Source of the DNA: an uncultured Propionibacteriaceae bacterium
GTDB lineage: Bacteria > Actinomycetota > Actinomycetes > Propionibacteriales > Propionibacteriaceae
Reading direction: 5' to 3'
DNA: 19,165 nt
Assembly: GCA_937859105.1 (NCBI GenBank)
Contig: CALMAD010000112.1
Location: 1 to 19,165 of the forward strand
Shown: piece by piece, positions 14,830-19,165 of the stretch
Layout: each line of letters begins with the position of its first letter
How positions within the stretch are numbered: position 1 is the first letter of the stretch
Notes under the pieces: model-generated
The model's input: the letters and a program-made list of their open reading frames with translations, nothing else
Database searches by the model: none
Told to the model about the DNA's origin: nothing
Position numbers and translations under genes: made by a program

Positions 14830-15705
14830 TCAGGTGAACATGCGCGGGGGCTCGCCGATGAACGTGTTCAACGGCCACCCCCTCACGCCGGCGTCGACCG
14901 CGAACACCGACCCCGCGGCCGGCTCGTCGGCCAGCCCCAGCGACGACGACGTGCAGAACAGCGTGCGGTGCCCCGGGCCGCCGAACGTGCAGGCGGTGAT
15001 CTGCGACACGGGGAAGCGGATCTCGTCGGTGAGATCGCCGTCGGTCGAGTACCGGCGGACGCACCCGCCGCCGTTGAGCGCGATCCACACCCCGTCTTCG
15101 GTGTCGACGGTCAGCCCGTCGGGTCGCCCCTCCTCGGGCTGGAACGAGAGAAAGATCCGCTGGTTGGTGAGGCCGGACGCCCACGAGTAGTCGAACTCGT
15201 AGGTGCGCATCGCGGCCGTGTCGTTCAGGTAGGCCGTCTGCCCGTCGGGCGAGAAGGCCATGCCGTTGGACGTCGTCAGGTTCGACACCACCGGTACCGC
15301 CCCGGCCTCCCCGGAGTCGATGCGGTACAGCAGCGCGATATCGTCCAGCCCCGCATAGCTCGTGGTGCCCGCGTAGAAGCGCCCGTGTGGGTCGCAGGCG
15401 CCGTCGTTGAAGCGCTGCCGCGCGTCGGCGAACAGTTGGCCCCACGGCGTCAGGTCGCTCAGATCGTCGCGCGCCGCGATGGCGAGCCCCCGCTCGGTCG
15501 CCACGATCGCGCCGCCCCGGTCGCGTGGGCGCAGGCACGCGGCCACGCGCGACCCGACCGACACCTCGCCCACCGACCCGTCGCTCTCCAGCGTCAGGAT
15601 CGCCCCGGCGTACAGATCGACGAACCGGAGCACGCCGAGCCGCGGCCACCACACCGGGCTCTCGGCGTGATGGGCCACCACATCGGTGATGCGCTCGGGC
15701 CGCAT
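14830..15705 (-). CDS. SMP-30/gluconolactonase/LRE family protein
   Basis: Predicted cytoplasmic six-bladed beta-propeller hydrolase, 291 residues, normal for the family. The expected metal ligands are present: Glu15 in ESPVW, Asn147 in SNGMAFSPDG and Asp196 in PDGLTVD. The substrate-site block RFNDGACDPHGRFYAGT is at 98-114, and ITACTFGGPG with LFCTSS also fits. Members hydrolyse sugar lactones (gluconolactone, and L-arabinono- or xylono-lactone) with a divalent metal; the exact substrate here is open. The start ATG 15703-15705 has no ribosome-binding site. TAGCTT at 15717-15712 ends six bases before it, so a leaderless transcript is plausible. It converges with the BtuF-like gene and diverges from the serine ammonia-lyase. 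Confidence 0.9.
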   Translation of the reverse strand: MRPERITDVVAHHAESPVWWPRLGVLRFVDLYAGAILTLESDGSVGEVSVGSRVAACLRPRDRGGAIVATERGLAIAARDDLSDLTPWGQLFADARQRFNDGACDPHGRFYAGTTSYAGLDDIALLYRIDSGEAGAVPVVSNLTTSNGMAFSPDGQTAYLNDTAAMRTYEFDYSWASGLTNQRIFLSFQPEEGRPDGLTVDTEDGVWIALNGGGCVRRYSTDGDLTDEIRFPVSQITACTFGGPGHRTLFCTSSSLGLADEPAAGSVFAVDAGVRGWPLNTFIGEPPRMFT

Positions 15706-15711
15706 GGGCCA

Positions 15712-15717
15712 AAGCTA
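15712..15717 (-). promoter_or_regulatory. Candidate -10 element (TAGCTT) for a leaderless SMP-30-family transcript
   Basis: On the minus strand TAGCTT fits TANNNT and is followed by exactly six bases (TGGCCC) and then ATG. That would put the transcription start at the A of the start codon, the usual actinobacterial leaderless geometry. A possible -35, TTCCGC (15741-15736), is weak. Confidence 0.4.
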
Positions 15718-15781
15718 CTTCAGCGGCCCGGCTCCGCGGAACCGAACCAAACTGGAGATCTGAGCGATCTCGCGCCGGGCG

Positions 15782-15868
15782 TCACAGGTCGAGGGCCAGC
15801 GGCGCAGCCGCCATCGCGCAGAACACCACGCATGCCACGACGGTGAGCATCATCATCAGGATCATCAT
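15782..15868 (-). CDS. Possible 28-residue Met-rich single-pass membrane peptide
   Basis: A short open frame in the 270-base gap between the SMP-30-family gene and the serine ammonia-lyase gene begins with MMILMMML and continues with a hydrophobic run (TVVACVVFCAMAAAPLA) ending LDL. It would form one membrane helix. The ribosome-binding site is poor: AGG nine bases before ATG 15868. The hydrophobic composition over its whole length, in a region with no other gene, is the main support. It is on the same strand as the SMP-30-family gene and ends 76 bases before it. It could equally be chance, since ATG runs come from the CAT repeats seen here. Confidence 0.25.
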   Translation of the reverse strand: MMILMMMLTVVACVVFCAMAAAPLALDL

Positions 15869-15932
15869 GGCGTCCAGCCTGCCCGGGCCCTCTGACAAAA
15901 ACATCGCCCGCCGGGCCCGATCGGCCGCCCCA

Positions 15933-15950
15933 CCGGGGGCTGAGCCCCGG
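15933..15950. promoter_or_regulatory. Inverted repeat CCGGGG-N6-CCCCGG upstream of the serine ammonia-lyase gene
   Basis: Perfect 6-base arms with loop GCTGAG lie 26-43 bases before ATG 15976, overlapping where the -35 region of the proposed promoter would fall. It could be an operator. The high GC content makes a chance hairpin quite possible. Confidence 0.3.
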
Positions 15951-15963
15951 ATGCCCCCCGTAG

Positions 15964-15969
15964 TACCGT
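15964..15969 (+). promoter_or_regulatory. Candidate -10 element (TACCGT) for a leaderless serine ammonia-lyase transcript
   Basis: TACCGT fits TANNNT, followed by six bases (GGCCGC) and then ATG 15976. The geometry is the same as for the divergent gene at 15705. No ribosome-binding site is present upstream of this start, which supports a leaderless transcript. No convincing -35 is visible. Confidence 0.4.
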
Positions 15970-15975
15970 GGCCGC

Positions 15976-17346
15976 ATGGCGCTCAGCGTGTTCGACCTGT
16001 TCAGCGTGGGAATCGGGCCGTCGTCGTCCCACACCGTCGGGCCGATGCGCGCCGCCTCCCGCTTCGTGGATTCCCTCGCCGACGCCGGCCTTCTCGGCGA
16101 CGTCACGCGGGTCAAGGCCGAGCTGTTCGGCAGCCTCGGGGCGACCGGGCACGGGCACGGCAGCGACGTCGCGGTCGTCCTCGGGTTGCTCGGCGAGCAC
16201 CCCGAGACCGTCGATCCGAAGGCCGTCGCCGGGCGGGTCGACGCCGTCCGCGCGACCGGCCGGCTCTCCCTGCGCGGCGAGCGCGAGATCGGGTTCTCGA
16301 TCGGCGACGACGTCGTCCTACATCGCCGACGCGGGCTGCCCCTGCACCCGAACGGCATGATCTTCACCGCGTCCGTGGGCGACGAGGTGGTCGACCAGCG
16401 CACCTACTACAGCGTCGGCGGCGGCTTCATCGTGACGTCCGACGCCGCGGGCCACCAGCGCATCGCGCCCGACGACTCGCCGCTCACCCACCCGTTCCAC
16501 AGCGCCGACGACCTGCTCGCGTTGTGCGCGGAGACCGGCAAGTCCATCGCGCGGCTGAGCCTGGAGAACGAGCTCGCCTGGCGCGACGAGGCCGAGGTGC
16601 GGGCCGGCCTGCTGCACATCTGGTCCGTGATGCAGGAGTGCGTGAGCAACGGCCTGGAGAACGAGGGCGTCCTGCCGGGCGGGCTGCGCGTCCGGCGGCG
16701 CGCGCCAGAGCTGTACGCGAAGCTGCGGTGCGAGCCGGCGTCCGACGACCCGCTGCGCGGCATGGACTGGATCGCGCTCTACGCGCTGGCCGTGAACGAG
16801 GAGAACGCCTCCGGCGGCCGGGTGGTGACCGCGCCGACGAACGGGGCGGCCGGCATCATCCCCGCCGTCCTGCACTACTACCGCGACTTCGTGCCGGGCT
16901 ACCACGACGCCGGGGTCGTCCGGTTCCTGCTCACGGCCGGGGCGATCGGGATGATCTTCAAGAACGAGGCGTCCATCTCGGGGGCCGAAGTCGGCTGCCA
17001 GGGCGAGGTCGGCTCGGCGTGCTCGATGGCGGCGGCCGGCATGGCGGCGGTGCTGGGCGGCAGCCCGAAGCAGATCGAGAACGCCGCCGAGATCGCGATG
17101 GAGCACAACCTGGGCCTCACGTGCGACCCGGTGGGGGGCCTCGTCCAGATCCCGTGCATCGAGCGCAACGCGATCGCGTCCGTCAAGGCGATCGCCGCCG
17201 CCCGCACGGCGATGCGCGGCGACGGCAGCCACATCGTCAGCCTCGACAAGGTCGTCAAGACCATGCGGGAAACTGGGCGCGACATGAAGGTGAAGTACAA
17301 GGAGACGGCGCGCGGCGGGCTCGCCGTCAACGTCATCGAGTGCTGA
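15976..17346 (+). CDS. sdaA: L-serine ammonia-lyase, single-chain, iron-sulfur dependent
   Basis: Cytoplasmic enzyme that converts L-serine to pyruvate and ammonia using a [4Fe-4S] cluster, 456 residues, the usual single-chain length. The N-terminal domain opens with [20 protein letters not shown], followed by [13 protein letters not shown]. The catalytic domain has [16 protein letters not shown] (284-299). The likely cluster ligands are Cys341 (EVGCQGEVG), Cys383 (LTCDPVGG) and Cys394 (QIPCIERNA); their spacing equals that of the structurally studied Legionella enzyme as I remember it. The protein ends in Cys456, the C-terminal Cys that in that enzyme reaches the cluster and acts as an internal inhibitor. 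All key residues are intact. The start ATG 15976 lacks a ribosome-binding site and is probably leaderless. The gene would supply pyruvate from serine; its divergent neighbour is the SMP-30-family gene. Confidence 0.96.
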   Translation: MALSVFDLFSVGIGPSSSHTVGPMRAASRFVDSLADAGLLGDVTRVKAELFGSLGATGHGHGSDVAVVLGLLGEHPETVDPKAVAGRVDAVRATGRLSLRGEREIGFSIGDDVVLHRRRGLPLHPNGMIFTASVGDEVVDQRTYYSVGGGFIVTSDAAGHQRIAPDDSPLTHPFHSADDLLALCAETGKSIARLSLENELAWRDEAEVRAGLLHIWSVMQECVSNGLENEGVLPGGLRVRRRAPELYAKLRCEPASDDPLRGMDWIALYALAVNEENASGGRVVTAPTNGAAGIIPAVLHYYRDFVPGYHDAGVVRFLLTAGAIGMIFKNEASISGAEVGCQGEVGSACSMAAAGMAAVLGGSPKQIENAAEIAMEHNLGLTCDPVGGLVQIPCIERNAIASVKAIAAARTAMRGDGSHIVSLDKVVKTMRETGRDMKVKYKETARGGLAVNVIEC

Positions 17347-17384
17347 GCGGGCGGTTCTCGGCGTGTCGGACGCCGTAGCCCGCT

Positions 17385-17402
17385 GTTCCCAGTCATTGGA
17401 AC
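17385..17402. promoter_or_regulatory. Dyad GTTCC-N8-GGAAC between serine ammonia-lyase and the next gene
   Basis: Perfect 5-base arms (17385-17389 and 17398-17402) with an 8-base centre lie 39 bases after the sdaA stop and about 30 bases before the next gene. It is relatively AT-rich for this window and includes a TTGGAA that could be a -35. It may be an operator, part of a promoter, or a weak terminator stem; none is established. Confidence 0.25.
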
Positions 17403-17433
17403 GTCTCTGCGGCGCCTCGCCGTGCGCGCGCCG

Positions 17434-18333
17434 ATGGTGCAGACTTCCCTCATGCGGCGCGTCACAGAGGGGGCACCCGGCGAGGAAGTCGAGGTGTGGG
17501 TCCAAGACAAGGGCGGCGGGCGTCCTCTGCTCCGCGGCACCGTGCTCATCGAAGACCTCTCGCCGGTCCTGACCTGTATCTCGAGCCGCTCCGGCGCGAA
17601 CGGCCCGCTGAGCGCCGTCACCCAGTACATCCTGCAGGAGGCGGCGAACTACCTGGCGGAGCGGCTGGTGGAAGACGCCGGGCCGGCGAACGACGTCCCT
17701 CGCACCCTGTCGAGTTCGCTGGGGCACCAGCCTTTCATCGAGAGCGTGCTTAACATGAGCCAGCACCAGATGCTGCGCCGCTGGCCGCTCGCCAACGACT
17801 GGTACACCGACGTCATCAACTACGTGATGCGGCCGTCGCGGTTCGACGTGCAGACGAAGATCGCCCAGACGAGCCTGGAGGAGTGGTCGCAGGGCACGCT
17901 CGGGCAGTTCATGCGGTCGTTCGCCGAGAACACGTTCCAGATGCACGAGAACCCGAAGGTCGTCCGCATGGCGGAGGCGCTGCAGTCGCTGTGGCCCGAG
18001 TACCCGCCCGTCCGCGACGCGATGCTGGCCTACCGGCGCCAGGTGAACGACATCTGGACGCCGCTGTACGAGACCGCGCTCCGAAGCTACGGCCTCCACC
18101 TGCGCCCCGAGGTCAACATCAGCGAGGTCGCCTGGGCCTTCAACGCCTGTCAGAGCCGCGAGGCGTTCGAGCGGCTGGCCGACCCGAACATGCCGACCCA
18201 CGTCGCCCCCGACGGTTCGGTCTGGACGATGGCGGCCCGCGCCGGCCTCATGGTGCTGGCGGGCGCGGTCGTCGACGGCCAGGGGGCCACCCTCACCTAC
18301 GAGCAGCTCGTTCAGCGGACCCCCCAAGCATGA
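17434..18333 (+). CDS. Unrecognised helical protein, coupled to the YbdK-type ligase gene
   Basis: I do not recognise this protein (299 residues from ATG 17434). The start is uncertain: GTG 17422, ATG 17434 and ATG 17452 are in frame and none has a ribosome-binding site. The N-terminus (to about residue 50) looks like beta structure (EVEVWVQDKGGGRPLLRGTV), and the rest looks mainly helical. The C-terminal part (LYETALRSYGLHLRPE, VWTMAARAGLMVLAGAVV) faintly resembles the ligand domain of TetR-type regulators, but no helix-turn-helix segment is present. There is no signal peptide or clear membrane segment, so it is probably cytoplasmic. Codon use looks like that of its neighbours. Its stop overlaps the ligase start by ATGA, which argues for co-translation with that enzyme. 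Confidence 0.8.
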   Translation: MVQTSLMRRVTEGAPGEEVEVWVQDKGGGRPLLRGTVLIEDLSPVLTCISSRSGANGPLSAVTQYILQEAANYLAERLVEDAGPANDVPRTLSSSLGHQPFIESVLNMSQHQMLRRWPLANDWYTDVINYVMRPSRFDVQTKIAQTSLEEWSQGTLGQFMRSFAENTFQMHENPKVVRMAEALQSLWPEYPPVRDAMLAYRRQVNDIWTPLYETALRSYGLHLRPEVNISEVAWAFNACQSREAFERLADPNMPTHVAPDGSVWTMAARAGLMVLAGAVVDGQGATLTYEQLVQRTPQA

Positions 18334-19136
18334 GCCTGGAATTCGCCCACTCCCCCCGCGGCACCGTGGGCCTGGAGTGGGAGGTGGCGCTGGTCGACCT
18401 CGAGACCCGCGACCTCGTGCCGCGCGCGTCCGAGGTGCTGGAGCGCCTGCCCGACGGCACCCGGACGACCGGGGAGTACCTCGCCTGCATGGTCGAGATG
18501 ATCACCGGCGTCCACCGCACGATCCCCGCGGCGGTCGCCGACCTCCGCGAGCAACTCGACGCCCTGCACGCGGCGGTACGGCCGCTCGGGCTCGGCGTCC
18601 TCGCGGCGGGGACGCATCCGTTCGCCGTCGCCGCCGAGCAGCCGATCGTGGAGCACCAGCAGTACGACGTCGTCCGCAAGCGGAACGCCTGGTGGGGCCG
18701 CCAGATGCTCGTGTGCGGCACCCACGTGCACGTCGGCGTCGACCGCGACGACATCGCGATGCCGATGGTGCAGTGGCTCTCGCGGTTCTACCCGCACCTG
18801 CTCGCGCTGTCGGCGTCCTCGCCGTTCTTCGAGGGCGACGACACGGGGTTCGCGTCGCAGCGCACGATGCTGTTTCAGCAGCTCCCGACGAACGGGCTGC
18901 CGTACGCGTTCCGGACGTGGGCCGACTACGCCGAACACCTCGACGAGCTCGCGGCGGTCGGCATGATCGGCAAGCCGTCGGAGCTGCGGTGGGACGTCCG
19001 GCCCTCCCCCGGCTTCGGCACCGTCGAGGCCCGCATCATGGATTCCTCGCCCACCCTCGCCGAGCTCGGCTGCGTCGCCGCGTGGGTGCAGTGCCTCGGC
19101 GTCCATCTGATGCGGCTGGCGGACGCCGGCGCCTGA
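18330..19136 (+). CDS. YbdK-type carboxylate-amine (glutamate-cysteine) ligase, short at the C-terminus
   Basis: ATP-dependent ligase of the GCS2 family, whose YbdK members join glutamate to cysteine weakly or to other amines. Diagnostic blocks are GLEWEVALVD (14-23), MVEMITGVH (54-62), AAGTHPF (92-98), WWGRQMLVCGTHVHVG (121-136), PHLLALSASSPFFEGDDTGF (155-174), MLFQQLPTNGLP (180-191) and WDVRPSPGFGTVEARIMD (221-238). The start ATG 18330 overlaps the previous stop by ATGA. The protein stops at residue 268 (DAGA), where relatives continue for about 100 more residues, including a conserved block like PPW-x-V-x-ENKWRA. The window ends 29 bases later, so I cannot tell whether this is a frameshift, a nonsense change, a sequencing error or a true short form. 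The active-site half is intact. Confidence 0.88.
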   Translation: MSLEFAHSPRGTVGLEWEVALVDLETRDLVPRASEVLERLPDGTRTTGEYLACMVEMITGVHRTIPAAVADLREQLDALHAAVRPLGLGVLAAGTHPFAVAAEQPIVEHQQYDVVRKRNAWWGRQMLVCGTHVHVGVDRDDIAMPMVQWLSRFYPHLLALSASSPFFEGDDTGFASQRTMLFQQLPTNGLPYAFRTWADYAEHLDELAAVGMIGKPSELRWDVRPSPGFGTVEARIMDSSPTLAELGCVAAWVQCLGVHLMRLADAGA

Positions 19137-19165
19137 AGTCAGACCGACCGGACCCGCCGAATTGA

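Noticed and set aside
15843..17378. Plus-strand frame starting at a GTG in the gap before sdaA (MSIIIRIIM...)
   Set aside because: It runs into sdaA in another frame and becomes Arg/Pro/Ala-rich there. There is no ribosome-binding site, and sdaA has full family motifs in its own frame.
16318..18327. Minus-strand open frame of about 670 codons opposite sdaA and the unrecognised gene
   Set aside because: Antisense to an intact serine ammonia-lyase, with no recognisable domain and no ribosome-binding site.
1..19165. CRISPR array, insertion sequence or toxin-antitoxin pair
   Set aside because: No regularly spaced direct repeats, transposase-like protein, terminal inverted repeats or small paired genes were found on either strand.

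Overview
The window is GC-rich throughout (clearly above 65% by eye), with G or C at most third codon positions, short ribosome-binding sites, many start/stop overlaps and two candidate leaderless promoters. This fits a high-GC actinobacterium. The sequence alone does not give a genus. No rRNA, tRNA, CRISPR array, insertion sequence or phage gene is visible.

Left part (1-5276, + strand): a complete oligopeptide/dipeptide-type (family 5) ABC import operon. It encodes a twin-arginine lipoprotein substrate-binding protein, two permeases and one fused protein with both ATPase domains. All junctions are 4-base ATGA overlaps. A single gene for a bacterial choline/carnitine O-acyltransferase follows (5421-7115, + strand).

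Middle part (7149-12463, - strand): a second complete family 5 ABC import operon faces the first. Its gene order, read along the minus strand, is binding protein, DppB-like permease, DppC-like permease, fused double ATPase. Its binding protein is not a lipoprotein but carries a C-terminal membrane anchor. The two importers are only distantly alike, so this is not a recent duplication. The acyltransferase lies between their converging ends. The 10-base core GTGTTCACAC, inside a dyad, lies upstream of both binding-protein genes, which suggests one regulator may see both operons.

Right part (12633-19136): a FUSC-type membrane protein and a signal-peptide-less BtuF/TroA-fold protein form a probable pair on +. 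A convergent SMP-30/gluconolactonase-family gene follows on -, then a divergent single-chain iron-sulfur L-serine ammonia-lyase on +. The last two genes, on +, are an unrecognised helical protein and a YbdK-type carboxylate-amine (glutamate-cysteine) ligase that stops about 100 residues short of the family length. They overlap by ATGA.

The strongest signal that genes do not explain is a short word, GCGTCCG / CGGACGC, which recurs about 60 times on both strands, in all reading frames and between genes. The best candidate for an undescribed functional unit is the pair of opposed importers with the acyltransferase between them and the shared upstream dyad. Its substrate cannot be read from the sequence.
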